This document shows, in pieces, positions 25,537 through 33,964 of a stretch of 64,000 nucleotides of DNA (the first letter of the stretch is position 1; the number at the start of each line of letters is the position of its first letter). Below the pieces are notes generated by a model, which did no database searches, had not been told where the DNA came from, and saw only the letters and a list, made by a program, of their open reading frames with translations. The position numbers were made by a program, and so were the translations under genes. This stretch comes from Mesorhizobium caraganae. GTDB lineage: Bacteria; Pseudomonadota; Alphaproteobacteria; Rhizobiales; Rhizobiaceae. The DNA lies in the NCBI RefSeq assembly GCF_016836705.1, contig NZ_JAFCGY010000021.1, positions 1 to 64,000 on the forward strand, written 5' to 3'.

Positions 25537-26916
25537 ATGCTCGACCAGTCCAACGAACTCAACGCCTGGGATCGCGACCACTTTTTCCATCCCTCGACCC
25601 ATATGGGCACGCATGCGCGCGGTGAATCGCCGACGCGCATCATGGCCGGTGGTGAAGGCGTCACCGTCTGGGACAACAATGGCAAGAAGAGCATCGATGC
25701 CTTTGCCGGCCTCTATTGCGTCAATGTCGGCTACGGCCGCCAGAAGATCGCCGATGCCATCGCCACCCAGGCGAAGAACCTCGCCTACTACCACGCCTAT
25801 GTCGGTCACGGCACCGAGGCCTCGATCACACTGGCCAAGATGATCATCGACCGTGCGCCCAAGGGCATGTCCAGAGTCTATTTCGGGCTCTCCGGTTCGG
25901 ACGCCAACGAAACCAACATCAAGCTGATCTGGTACTACAACAATGTGCTTGGGCGGCCGGAGAAGAAGAAGATCATCTCGCGCTGGCGCGGCTATCACGG
26001 CTCTGGCGTGATGACGGGATCGCTGACCGGGCTCGACCTCTTCCACAACGCCTTCGACCTGCCGCGCGCGCCGGTCCTGCACACCGAGGCGCCCTACTAC
26101 TTTCGCCGCGCCGACCGCTCGATGAGCGAGGAGCAGTTCTCGCAGCACTGCGCCGACAAGCTCGAGGAGATGATCCTTGCTGAAGGCCCCGAAACCGTCG
26201 CCGCCTTCATCGGCGAACCGATCCTCGGCACCGGGGGCATCGTGCCGCCGCCCGCCGGCTACTGGGAAAAGATCCAGGCCGTGCTGAAGAAGTATGACGT
26301 GCTGCTGGTCGCCGACGAGGTGGTGACGGGCTTCGGTCGTCTCGGCACCATGTTCGGCTCCGACCACTATGGCATCAAGCCGGACCTGATCACCATCGCC
26401 AAGGGCCTGACTTCGGCCTATGCGCCGCTGTCCGGCGTCATCGTTGCCGACAAGGTCTGGCAGGTGCTGGTGCAGGGTTCGGACAAGCTCGGCGCGCTCG
26501 GCCATGGCTGGACCTATGCGGCGCATCCGATCTGCGTTGCCGCAGGCGTCGCCAATCTCGAACTGATCGACGAGATGGACCTTGTGACAAACGCCCGCGA
26601 GACTGGCGCCTATTTCCGCGCCGAACTGGCCAAGGCGGTCGGCGGCCACAAGAATGTCGGCGATGTGCGCGGTGCCGGCATGTTGGCGGCGGTCGAGTTC
26701 GTCGCCGACAAGGACGACCGGGTGTTCTTCGACGCTTCGCTCAAGATCGGGCCACAGGTGGCCACGGCGCTTGCCGCCAGCGGTGTCATCGGCCGCGCCA
26801 TGCCGCAGGGCGACATACTCGGCTTCGCGCCTCCGCTCTGCTTGACCCGTGGGGAAGCAGACATCGTCGTTTCGAAGACCGCCGATGCCGTCAACAGCGT
26901 GTTTGCCAATCTTTGA
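25537..26916 (+). CDS. doeD: Class III aminotransferase, diaminobutyrate transaminase DoeD-like
   Basis: The protein has 459 aa and is PLP dependent. Lys289 in ITIAKGLTSAYAPLSG is the Schiff-base lysine. The conserved Asp in LLVADEVVTGFGR, the GGNxG-region equivalent HGTEASITLAK and SRWRGYHGSG are seen. A ribosome-binding site CTCAAGGAGTC precedes the ATG. DoeD moves the gamma-amino group of L-2,4-diaminobutyrate onto a keto acid, giving aspartate semialdehyde for DoeC. The family also includes taurine and beta-alanine:pyruvate transaminases, so the assignment rests on the ectoine context. Confidence 0.9.
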   Translation: MLDQSNELNAWDRDHFFHPSTHMGTHARGESPTRIMAGGEGVTVWDNNGKKSIDAFAGLYCVNVGYGRQKIADAIATQAKNLAYYHAYVGHGTEASITLAKMIIDRAPKGMSRVYFGLSGSDANETNIKLIWYYNNVLGRPEKKKIISRWRGYHGSGVMTGSLTGLDLFHNAFDLPRAPVLHTEAPYYFRRADRSMSEEQFSQHCADKLEEMILAEGPETVAAFIGEPILGTGGIVPPPAGYWEKIQAVLKKYDVLLVADEVVTGFGRLGTMFGSDHYGIKPDLITIAKGLTSAYAPLSGVIVADKVWQVLVQGSDKLGALGHGWTYAAHPICVAAGVANLELIDEMDLVTNARETGAYFRAELAKAVGGHKNVGDVRGAGMLAAVEFVADKDDRVFFDASLKIGPQVATALAASGVIGRAMPQGDILGFAPPLCLTRGEADIVVSKTADAVNSVFANL

Positions 26917-26924
26917 GACGAACG

Positions 26925-28025
26925 ATGAATGCCATGACCAAGACCGTTCCCGCCACCATGGCCGCCGTGCTGCTCACCGGGCACGGCGGACCGGAGAAAC
27001 TCGTCTATCGCACCGATGTGAAAGTGCCTGTGCCCGGCCTGGGTGAAGTGCTGGTCAAGGTCAGCGCTTGCGGCATGAACAACACCGATGTCTGGGTGCG
27101 CCAGGGCGCCTATGGCACGGAGGAAGATGCTGCCGCCGTGTCGACCTGGCGGCGGCAAGGCAACACACTTGTTTTCCCGCGCATCCAGGGCACCGACACG
27201 GTCGGCACCATCGCTGCCGTCGGTGAAGGCATTTCGCCAGACCGCGTCGGCGAACGGGTGATGGTCGATTTCTCGATCTACAACCGCGACGACGATTCGC
27301 TCGCCGACATCGACTATATGGGCCATGGCCGGGACGGCGGCTATGCGGAGTACCAGGCGGTGCCGGCCGAGAATGCGCATGTCGTCGACACCGAGATGAG
27401 CGACATCGAACTCGCCACCTTCTGCTGCGCCTACCTCACCGGCGAACAGATGCTGGAGCGCGCCGCACTCAAGGCCGGCGAGCGCGTGCTTGTCACCGGC
27501 GCTTCGGGCGGTGTCGGCTCGGGCATCGTGCAACTGGCGCGAGCACGCGGCGCCATACCCTATGCTGTCGTCGGCAAGGGCAAGGAACAGGCGGTGCGCG
27601 ACATCGGCGCCGAGGCCGTCATCACCCGCGGCGTCGCCGACTTGCCAGCCGCTGTCAGCGAAGCGACAGGCGGCCAGCCGATCGACGTGGTCGCCGATCT
27701 CGTCGGCGGGGCGATCTTCAACGACCTGTTGCGCATCCTGAGGCCCGAGGGCCGCTACACCACAGCCGGTGCCATCGCCGGCCCGGTCGTCCAGCTCGAT
27801 CTCAGGACGATGTACCTCAAGCAGCTGCAGCTGCATGGCTCAAGCCAGGGCACGCGCGCCGATTTCCGCCGCATCGTCCGCTACATCGAGGCGAAGAAAA
27901 TCCGGCCGCTGGTTGGCGGTGTCTACAGACTGTCCGATTTTCACAAGGCGCAGGCCGACTTCATCGCCAAGGATTTTGTCGGCAAGCTGGTGGTCGTGCC
28001 GGACGCCATGTGGGTCAATGGCTGA
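26925..28025 (+). CDS. Medium-chain alcohol dehydrogenase / quinone oxidoreductase-like protein
   Basis: The protein is about 366 aa from the ATG at 26925 (another ATG lies at 26934). It starts 8 nt after the doeD stop and is probably co-transcribed. It has a GroES-like N-terminal domain (GLGEVLVKVSACGMNNTDVWVRQGAYG) and a Rossmann domain with VLVTGASGGVGSGIVQLARARGA. The catalytic zinc ligands are not typical: SACGMNNTD replaces the usual CGxCxTD-type site and no structural-zinc Cys cluster is present, so a zinc-free quinone oxidoreductase-like reductase is likely. Its role in ectoine use is unknown. Confidence 0.82.
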   Translation: MNAMTKTVPATMAAVLLTGHGGPEKLVYRTDVKVPVPGLGEVLVKVSACGMNNTDVWVRQGAYGTEEDAAAVSTWRRQGNTLVFPRIQGTDTVGTIAAVGEGISPDRVGERVMVDFSIYNRDDDSLADIDYMGHGRDGGYAEYQAVPAENAHVVDTEMSDIELATFCCAYLTGEQMLERAALKAGERVLVTGASGGVGSGIVQLARARGAIPYAVVGKGKEQAVRDIGAEAVITRGVADLPAAVSEATGGQPIDVVADLVGGAIFNDLLRILRPEGRYTTAGAIAGPVVQLDLRTMYLKQLQLHGSSQGTRADFRRIVRYIEAKKIRPLVGGVYRLSDFHKAQADFIAKDFVGKLVVVPDAMWVNG

Positions 28026-28120
28026 CCTGGCAGGACGGGCTTTCGTGCGGTTAGAAAATCATCGTGAGGTGTTGTCGATCCGGCCCGTCCTTGGGTTAGA
28101 ACCGCCACGAGGAGGAAGCC

Positions 28121-28210
28121 GTGAGAGACTTGATCCTGAAGATGTCCATGTCGATCGACGGCTTCGTGAGTGATCTGGATGGCGCAAACAAATGGATGTT
28201 CGGCAGGTCG
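28121..28210 (+). pseudogene. 5-prime fragment of a RibD C-terminal/dihydrofolate-reductase-like gene
   Basis: A GTG at 28121 with a strong AGGAGGAA site in front opens a frame that reads MRDLILKMSMSIDGFVSDLD, then GANKWMFG. This is the N-terminal signature of the dihydrofolate-reductase-like (RibD_C) family, normally about 180-200 aa. After about residue 30 the similarity ends and the frame runs into the antisense end of the next gene, whose stop is at 28222. It is therefore a truncated remnant at a probable deletion or rearrangement junction. Confidence 0.7.
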
Positions 28211-28221
28211 CCGGCGGTCCG

Positions 28222-29739
28222 TCACTCCGGAAGGCCGGCCTTGCGGAAGCCATCGACGAAATGTTCGAGCGTGGCAGTGTCGCGGAATGGCTCGGTCTCG
28301 ACCCAGTGGCGGGTTGTGAAATGCGGGTTGGCGACGAGGAACATTGCGACCTCGGCGCGCGCCTCGTCGAGCCGGCCGAGCTGGGCGAGGCTCGCCGCCA
28401 GGAAGCGGCGTGAGCTTGTGCGATAGGTCTCGTCCCGGCGCAGCGTCTCGACGGCGGCCTCGTAGTCGCGCGCCGCGTATTGCGCCTGGCCGAGCGTTAG
28501 ATAGTACCAGCTTGCCGGATACGGGTTCAGGCGGAACGCTTTGCGAATCTGCTCGAGGCCCTCCTCCACCTGGCCGGCCAGGGTCGTGATATCGGACAAT
28601 GTCGCCCAGGCGTCGGCGTCGTTCGGGTCGAGCTCGAACGCCTTGGCAAATTCCGCGTCCGCCTCATCGAATCTGCGCTCATAGGCAAGCAGGTTGGCAA
28701 GCACCCAGTGACAGCCGGCATCATTGGGATCGATCGCCACGGCCTTGCGCGCCAGGTCCAGGGCAAGGCCGCGGGCAGGCTCCATCGCTTCGCCCCAATG
28801 CACCCATCCCATCCAGTGGTTCATGGCAAGCCAGCGATAGGCCTCGGCATAGTCCGGATCGAGCCCAATCGCACGCGTCAGCATCAGATGCGCTTCGCGC
28901 GCCGTCTCCGGCGAGACGTCGATCAGCTTGCGGGCCCGCACACACAGATCGTACGCCTCGAGATTCCCTGGCCGGTTGCGCGGCAGGGGCGCACGCAGGC
29001 GGCCAAGCAGGGCCTCGACGATCTTGGTCGTCACCTCGTCCTGGACGGCAAAGATATCTTCCAGGCCGCGATCAAAGCGGTCCGCCCACAGATGCTCGCC
29101 GCTCAGTGCGTCGACCAGCTGGGCGTTGATGCGCACGCGCCCGGCGGCACGCCTGGCGCTGCCCTCCAAGAGATAGCGCACGCCAAGTTCCCTGGCGATC
29201 TCGCGCACATCCACCGCCTTGCCCTTGTAGGCAAAGGTCGAGTTGCGCGCGATGACGAACAGGCCGCCGATCCGGGACAGGTCGGTGATGAGGTCTTCAG
29301 TCAACCCGTCGGCGAAGGCTTCCTGCTCGGGGTCGTTGCTGAAATTGGCGAAGGGCAACACGGCTATCGACGGCTTGGCGGGCAGCGGCAAAGGCTGTCG
29401 CTTTGCATCGCCGAGCCGTTCAATGGCGCCGGTGAAGCGATAGCCGACGCGCGGAACCGTCGATATCCATTCCCCGCCATTCGCGGCCGGACCCAGCAGC
29501 TTGCGCAATTGCGCGATCTGGACCGTGAGGTTGCCTTCCTCGACGGCCGTGCCTGGCCATGCCGCGTCCATCAACTCGGCCTTGGCCAGGATCTCGCCGG
29601 GCCGGGCGACGAGCGCCGCCAGCAGTTGCAGTCCGCGATGACCGGCTGCGACGGGGACATCGTCCCGAAGGAGCGTTCCCGCACCCGGATCAAGCACGAA
29701 CGGACCAAAGGCAAAGCGCACTCCTTGCATAACGCGCAT
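28222..29739 (-). CDS. Winged-helix regulator with TolB-like domain and TPR repeats
   Basis: The protein has 505 aa. Residues about 5-105 form an OmpR/PhoB-type winged helix (FGPFVLDPGAGTLLRDD, ending PRVGYRFTG) without a receiver domain. Residues about 120-235 resemble the TolB N-terminal-like domain common in rhizobial adenylate-cyclase-like proteins (SIAVLPFANFSNDPEQEAF, RYLLEGSARRAAGRVRINAQL). The rest is TPR repeats (AIGLDPDYAEAYRWLA, AVAIDPNDAGCHWVLA, AFELDPNDADAWATL). This arrangement is known as a CadC/transcriptional-regulator-like family of unknown target. The adenylate cyclase catalytic domain is absent. It is transcribed alone. Confidence 0.85.
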   Translation of the reverse strand: MRVMQGVRFAFGPFVLDPGAGTLLRDDVPVAAGHRGLQLLAALVARPGEILAKAELMDAAWPGTAVEEGNLTVQIAQLRKLLGPAANGGEWISTVPRVGYRFTGAIERLGDAKRQPLPLPAKPSIAVLPFANFSNDPEQEAFADGLTEDLITDLSRIGGLFVIARNSTFAYKGKAVDVREIARELGVRYLLEGSARRAAGRVRINAQLVDALSGEHLWADRFDRGLEDIFAVQDEVTTKIVEALLGRLRAPLPRNRPGNLEAYDLCVRARKLIDVSPETAREAHLMLTRAIGLDPDYAEAYRWLAMNHWMGWVHWGEAMEPARGLALDLARKAVAIDPNDAGCHWVLANLLAYERRFDEADAEFAKAFELDPNDADAWATLSDITTLAGQVEEGLEQIRKAFRLNPYPASWYYLTLGQAQYAARDYEAAVETLRRDETYRTSSRRFLAASLAQLGRLDEARAEVAMFLVANPHFTTRHWVETEPFRDTATLEHFVDGFRKAGLPE

Positions 29740-29865
29740 CTATAGCCCGTTTGGAAGTTTTGAGAACTATTTGGGAAGGCTTAATTACGGCGCCGTCCGC
29801 ATGCTGCAGAATTCAGCCTCTTTCAAACCGAGGGCTCTTGCCCCTCAAGCCGAATGGAGGTTGCC

Positions 29866-30096
29866 ATGAACGATACCCTTGCTTCTGCCCCGGCAGCCTG
29901 GCCGGAAAAACCCGCGGCGTCATCGCGCCGGTACCTGACGGGCCCGCGCAGCATGATTGCGGCCTGGCGTGAGCGGATACGCTTTCGCTGGGACCTGACG
30001 CAGATGGCGGAGGCCAATCCGCATCTGATCGACGATATCGGCCTGACCAGACGCCAGGTCGAGGCAGAGATCGTCAAACGCTTCTGGCAAGTGTGA
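29866..30096 (+). CDS. DUF1127 small protein
   Basis: The protein has 76 aa with an ATG at 29866 preceded by TGGAGG. After a variable N-terminus, the C-terminal half (IAAWRERIRFRWDLTQMAEANPHLIDDIGLTRRQVEAEI) carries the DUF1127 pattern of an Arg-rich helix, L..M....P..L.DIGL.R..V. In alphaproteobacteria, DUF1127 proteins are Arg-rich and some bind RNA or affect phosphate and carbon metabolism. The role of this copy is unknown. The MFS gene follows 94 nt later. Confidence 0.85.
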   Translation: MNDTLASAPAAWPEKPAASSRRYLTGPRSMIAAWRERIRFRWDLTQMAEANPHLIDDIGLTRRQVEAEIVKRFWQV

Positions 30097-30190
30097 GCCG
30101 GATGATACCGCATCGCCCGTTTGTGCGTGCCGCGGCGCTTCGCCGGTATTTGCACTTGCCGGAATTTGCCGATCCTGCTTCGAAGGCTGC

Positions 30191-31357
30191 ATGAGCGCCG
30201 AAGACGCGACGTCACCGCGCGAGAACCGCATCCCGTGGGCCGCGATGGCCGGCATCATCGCGACCGTCACGGTGTTTGCCGTCGCGCAGGGGCTGACCTA
30301 TCCGCTGCTCAGCTTTATCCTCGAACGGCAGGGGACGACACCGGGCCTGATCGGCCTCTCGGCGGCAATGACGCCGCTGGGTTTCATCGTATCGTCGCTC
30401 TTCACGCCGGCGCTGGTCCGGCGCGTGGGCGCGGCGCGCTTTGCGGTTCTGTGTTCAATCCTGGCAGCGAGCGCCCTGATCGCGATTGCCTGGACGCAGG
30501 ACGTCTGGGCCTGGATGCCGTTGCGCTTCCTGCTCGGCTTCTTTGCCAACCCGCTCTACATGATCAGCGAAACCTGGCTGGTCTCGATCACGCCCGCCGC
30601 GCGCCGGGGCCGCATCATGGGCCTTTACTCCTCCATTGTTTCCGCCGGATTCGGCCTCGGCCCACTGTCGCTCGGCCTTGTGGGCACCCATGGGTGGCCG
30701 CCCTTCATCATCGGCAGCGCGGCCTTCCTTGTCTGCGGCCTGATCGTGCTCGCCGTCGCAGCGCGCCTGCCCGACATGCCGCATGACGGCGAGGCGGTGT
30801 CGGTCGGCGGCTTCTTTGCCCTGGCGCCGCTGTTGTTGTTTGCCGTTTTCACCGCTGCCGCCTTCGAGCAGGTCCTGCTTTCCCTGTTCGCGGTCTATGG
30901 CGCCGCACTTGGCAGCGCCGAGCAGCGCATTGCGTCGCTCATCACCTGTTTCATCGCCGGCAATGCGGTGCTGCAGATCGTGCTCGGGCGCGCGGCCGAA
31001 CGGTTTGGCTCGACGCGGATGATGCTGTTCTGTGTCCTGGTGTGCCTGGCCGGTTGCCTGCTGTTGCCGTTGCTCTTCAACAATTGGCTGATCTGGCCGC
31101 TTTTCTTCGTCTGGGGCGGGGTCTCGTTCGGCATCTACACGCTGTCGCTGATCCAGCTCGGCGAGCGTTTCACCGGTCAGGCCTTGATTGCCGGCAATGC
31201 CGCCTTCGGAATCGTATGGGGCATAGGCGGCATCGTCGGCTCGCCCGCGGCCGGGCTGGCAATGCAACTGACCGGACATCAGGGGCTGCCGTCGTCGCTC
31301 GGCCTGCTGTGCTGTGTGCTGGTGGTGTTTCTGACGGCGCAGAGACGGCGGGTTTGA
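30191..31357 (+). CDS. MFS transporter (12 TM)
   Basis: The protein has 388 aa with two sets of six hydrophobic helices, starting IPWAAMAGIIATVTVFAVAQGL. RRGRIMGLYSSIVSAGFGLGPLSLG resembles the helix 4-5 region of the DHA1/YcaD-like drug or sugar transporter group. The cytoplasmic loop between halves is short. The substrate cannot be read. The gene converges with the TetR gene at 31371, with 13 nt between stops, so the regulator is more likely paired with the other MFS gene at 32173. Confidence 0.85.
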   Translation: MSAEDATSPRENRIPWAAMAGIIATVTVFAVAQGLTYPLLSFILERQGTTPGLIGLSAAMTPLGFIVSSLFTPALVRRVGAARFAVLCSILAASALIAIAWTQDVWAWMPLRFLLGFFANPLYMISETWLVSITPAARRGRIMGLYSSIVSAGFGLGPLSLGLVGTHGWPPFIIGSAAFLVCGLIVLAVAARLPDMPHDGEAVSVGGFFALAPLLLFAVFTAAAFEQVLLSLFAVYGAALGSAEQRIASLITCFIAGNAVLQIVLGRAAERFGSTRMMLFCVLVCLAGCLLLPLLFNNWLIWPLFFVWGGVSFGIYTLSLIQLGERFTGQALIAGNAAFGIVWGIGGIVGSPAAGLAMQLTGHQGLPSSLGLLCCVLVVFLTAQRRRV

Positions 31358-31370
31358 GCGAAGACCTTGC

Positions 31371-32009
31371 TCAGGCGTAAGGCGTGCCTGCCATTGCGGC
31401 TTTCAGGCCGATGCTGCCCTTGTCGACGAGAGCGAGAAAGGCCGCGCTCGCTTGGCCGCTGTCGCGGGTTTCTCGAAACGTCCGGTGCGCCTGGATGAAG
31501 GCCACACTCCATGTCGTCAGGAGCAGCGCCGCACCCAGCCGGGCGTCGGGGTCGGCGGCATCACGCCCCGCGCCTTCAGTCAGCGCTACCGTCAGCACGT
31601 CCGCCAGCTCATCCCGTATCGCTCTCGCCCGCGCCTTGAGCGTCTCGCTGCCCTCGACCGTCCTGATCAGGCCCTGGCTCCTGGCGGAGAATTCGACGAC
31701 GGGGCTACGTTCGGCAACCAGGCGATGCGCGAACAGCCGCAACGCCTCGATCGGCGCGATGCCTGGATCGCGCTGCCGCAGAGCCTCGCGCAGCATCTCG
31801 CGGCCTTCCTCGTCGCGGTCGAAGAGCATGTCCTCCTTGCGCGGGAAGTGATTGAACACCGTCATCCGCCCGACATCGGCGGCCGCCGCGATCTCGTCCA
31901 CCGTCACATCATCGAAGCCCCGCTCGAAGAACAGGAGCGTGGCGGCATTGGAGATGGCTTGCCGCGTGGCGAGGCGCTTGCGGGCCCGGAGGTCGGACGG
32001 GGTTGACAT
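31371..32009 (-). CDS. TetR-family transcriptional regulator
   Basis: The protein has 212 aa. The N-terminal helix-turn-helix covers residues about 10-60 (TRQAISNAATLLFFERGFDDVTVDEIAAAADVGRMTVFNHFPRKEDML), an unmistakable TetR motif. The C-terminal helical domain is the ligand pocket and is not assignable. It is divergent from a TetA-like efflux gene at 32173, with tandem palindromes between them, the classical layout of a repressor controlling an exporter and itself. Confidence 0.92.
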   Translation of the reverse strand: MSTPSDLRARKRLATRQAISNAATLLFFERGFDDVTVDEIAAAADVGRMTVFNHFPRKEDMLFDRDEEGREMLREALRQRDPGIAPIEALRLFAHRLVAERSPVVEFSARSQGLIRTVEGSETLKARARAIRDELADVLTVALTEGAGRDAADPDARLGAALLLTTWSVAFIQAHRTFRETRDSGQASAAFLALVDKGSIGLKAAMAGTPYA

Positions 32010-32027
32010 GGCTTTCCTGGTTGAATA

Positions 32028-32057
32028 TGTACTGAGTACAAGTTTGTATCGAGTATA
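32028..32057. promoter_or_regulatory. Tandem palindromes, candidate TetR operator
   Basis: TGTACTGAGTACA at 32028-32040 is a perfect dyad around its central base. Four bases later, TGTATCGAGTATA (32045-32057) is a variant of the same word. The site lies 19 nt upstream of the tetR-like start and within the divergent gap to the MFS gene. Two adjacent copies suit cooperative binding by two repressor dimers. The assignment is inferred from symmetry and position. Confidence 0.6.
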
Positions 32058-32172
32058 GTAAGAGCTGAGCCGAAAAGCAAGCTTCTCCGCTCGATCTGAC
32101 TGCAGAGACCCAGGACCGTCAGCGCAAGGCGCGCGTCATGGGCTCACCATTTTTCATCGTCTGGATCTCACC

Positions 32173-33369
32173 ATGAACAAATCCCTTACCGCTATCTTCG
32201 CCGCGATCGGCCTCGACGCCGTCGGCATAGGCCTCATCTTCCCGATCCTCCCGCGCCTCCTCGAAGAGGTGACGCACAGCCCTGACATCGCACCTTATAT
32301 CGGCATCATGACCGCGCTCTATGCGTTCATGCAATTCGTCTTCGCGCCCATGCTCGGCGCCTTGAGCGACAACATCGGCAGGCGTCCGGTGCTGCTGATT
32401 TCGCTCGCCGGTGCGGCCATCAACTACATCGTCATGGCCTTCGCGCCGCAGCTCTGGATGCTGTTCCTCGGCCGCGCCATTGCCGGCCTGACCAGCGCCA
32501 ACGTCTCCGTTGCCATGGCCTACATCACCGACGTTTCACCCGAGGACAAGCGCGCCCGTCGCTTCGGCCTGTTCAACGCCGTGTTCGGCGCCGGCTTCAT
32601 CATCGGGCCGGTTCTCGGCGGTCTGCTCGGCGACCACTGGCTGCGGTTGCCTTTCATCGCCGCCGCCGTGCTCAACGCCTGCAATCTGCTGCTGGCTTTT
32701 TTCACCCTGCCGGAGTCGCGCGCACCTGCCCGCCAGAAGCTTGATCTGGCCGCACTCAACCCGCTTGCGCCGTTGCGCTGGGTGTTCTCTTTGAAGGGGC
32801 TTTTGCCGATCGTGCTCGTGTTCTTCATCATGAGCGCCACCGGAGAAGCCTACGGCACCTGCTGGGCGCTGTGGGGCTTCGACACGTTCCAGTGGAACGG
32901 CGTCTGGATCGGCCTTTCGCTGGGCGCCTTCGGTGTCTGCCAGACGCTGGTGCAGGCATTCCTGCCCGGCCCGGCAGCCAGATTGCTCGGCGAGCGCTGG
33001 GCCGTCGTCACCGGCACAGGTTTTGCCTGCATCGCCCTTCTCGCCATGGCTTTCGCCAATCACGGCTGGATGGTGTTCGCCATCATGCCGGTCTTCGCGC
33101 TTGCCGGCATCGGCGCCCCGGCGTTCCAGGCCTTTGCCACAAGGCGGGTCGACCCGGCTCGCCAGGGTCAACTCCAGGGCGTGCTGGCATCGGCCGTCAG
33201 CCTGGCCTCGGTCATCGCCCCACTCGGCTTCTCGACCTTCTACTTCGTCGTCCAGAAAGAGTGGCCCGGAGCCGTCTGGCTCTCGGTGCTGGTCGTCTAC
33301 GCAATCGCAATTCCGCTGGTTCTTCTCGGCACCCGAACCGCTCGCTCCGCAGAGTCAGCGATCGCGTAG
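32173..33369 (+). CDS. TetA-like MFS efflux transporter
   Basis: The protein has 398 aa and 12 membrane helices. The Tet/TCR family pattern is strong: IFAAIGLDAVGIGLIFPILPRLL in helix 1, motif A GALSDNIGRRPVLL in loop 2-3, and GRAIAGLTSANVSVAMAYI followed by GAGFIIGPVLGGLLG (motif C-like) in helices 4-5. Related proteins are proton-driven exporters of tetracycline or other small compounds, but rhizobial chromosomal homologs are usually not proven resistance genes. A divergent TetR gene and tandem operators suggest ligand-induced expression. I would not predict tetracycline resistance from this alone. Confidence 0.88.
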   Translation: MNKSLTAIFAAIGLDAVGIGLIFPILPRLLEEVTHSPDIAPYIGIMTALYAFMQFVFAPMLGALSDNIGRRPVLLISLAGAAINYIVMAFAPQLWMLFLGRAIAGLTSANVSVAMAYITDVSPEDKRARRFGLFNAVFGAGFIIGPVLGGLLGDHWLRLPFIAAAVLNACNLLLAFFTLPESRAPARQKLDLAALNPLAPLRWVFSLKGLLPIVLVFFIMSATGEAYGTCWALWGFDTFQWNGVWIGLSLGAFGVCQTLVQAFLPGPAARLLGERWAVVTGTGFACIALLAMAFANHGWMVFAIMPVFALAGIGAPAFQAFATRRVDPARQGQLQGVLASAVSLASVIAPLGFSTFYFVVQKEWPGAVWLSVLVVYAIAIPLVLLGTRTARSAESAIA

Positions 33370-33449
33370 ATCTTCCTAAGTAAAGCCGATCACACACCAG
33401 ACCTTGCAAATATGCTATACTCACCGGGATGTAACAGGGAGAGATATCG

Positions 33450-33872
33450 ATGAAGAAAGCTTTCCTGATTTCTGTCATTGTCGAGATGGCATTTCTGGGC
33501 GCGGCGACAACCATGTCATTGGCGGATGATCTTCCCGCCTTGAACTCGAAGTGGCGCGAACCGCAACACGGAACCTGCCTGGAGATTACTCAAATTTCGG
33601 ATGCACTTCCTGGACCGGCAGGCTGCGCTCAGATTGCCGGTCGGATGAAAGACGATCTGATGATCGGTTATGCCTGCAAAAGCGGATCGGAAATCAGCTT
33701 TTTCACCGGTCTGCAAACCGACAATTCCATAAAGCCCGATATTTTCATTGGCCGGTACAGCGCGGAAGCCATAATCGCCCAATACTGCACCAGAATTAGC
33801 AACGACTGGCCTCCGGAATATGATTGCAGAAATGAAATGACGTTCAAAAGCGTCAGCAGTTGCACACCCTGA
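33450..33872 (+). CDS. Small secreted hypothetical protein
   Basis: The protein has 140 aa with an AGGGAGAG site 6-8 nt before the ATG. Residues 1-25 are a clear signal peptide (KKAFLISVIVEMAFLGAATTMSLA, then DD). The mature part has six cysteines, allowing three disulfides, and ends with CTP. I do not recognise a family. Base composition is less GC-rich than its neighbours, which may indicate recent arrival. It stands alone between an MFS gene and a convergent FAD oxidoreductase gene. Confidence 0.7.
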   Translation: MKKAFLISVIVEMAFLGAATTMSLADDLPALNSKWREPQHGTCLEITQISDALPGPAGCAQIAGRMKDDLMIGYACKSGSEISFFTGLQTDNSIKPDIFIGRYSAEAIIAQYCTRISNDWPPEYDCRNEMTFKSVSSCTP

Positions 33873-33964
33873 AATGCGCTGGCCCGGTTGAAGACGGAAG
33901 CTTCATCCGCGGGTGCTGTAGAACTCATTGCCTGAGCGGCGGCGTGGCGGGCGAAGGCGCCCGA

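Noticed and set aside
32173-33369. Calling the TetA-like gene a tetracycline-resistance determinant
   Set aside because: Family membership alone does not show drug specificity, and there is no mobile-element context.
33393-33421. Promoter with TATACT at 33416-33421 for the small secreted protein
   Set aside because: No acceptable -35 hexamer at 16-18 nt spacing; TTGCAA lies too close.
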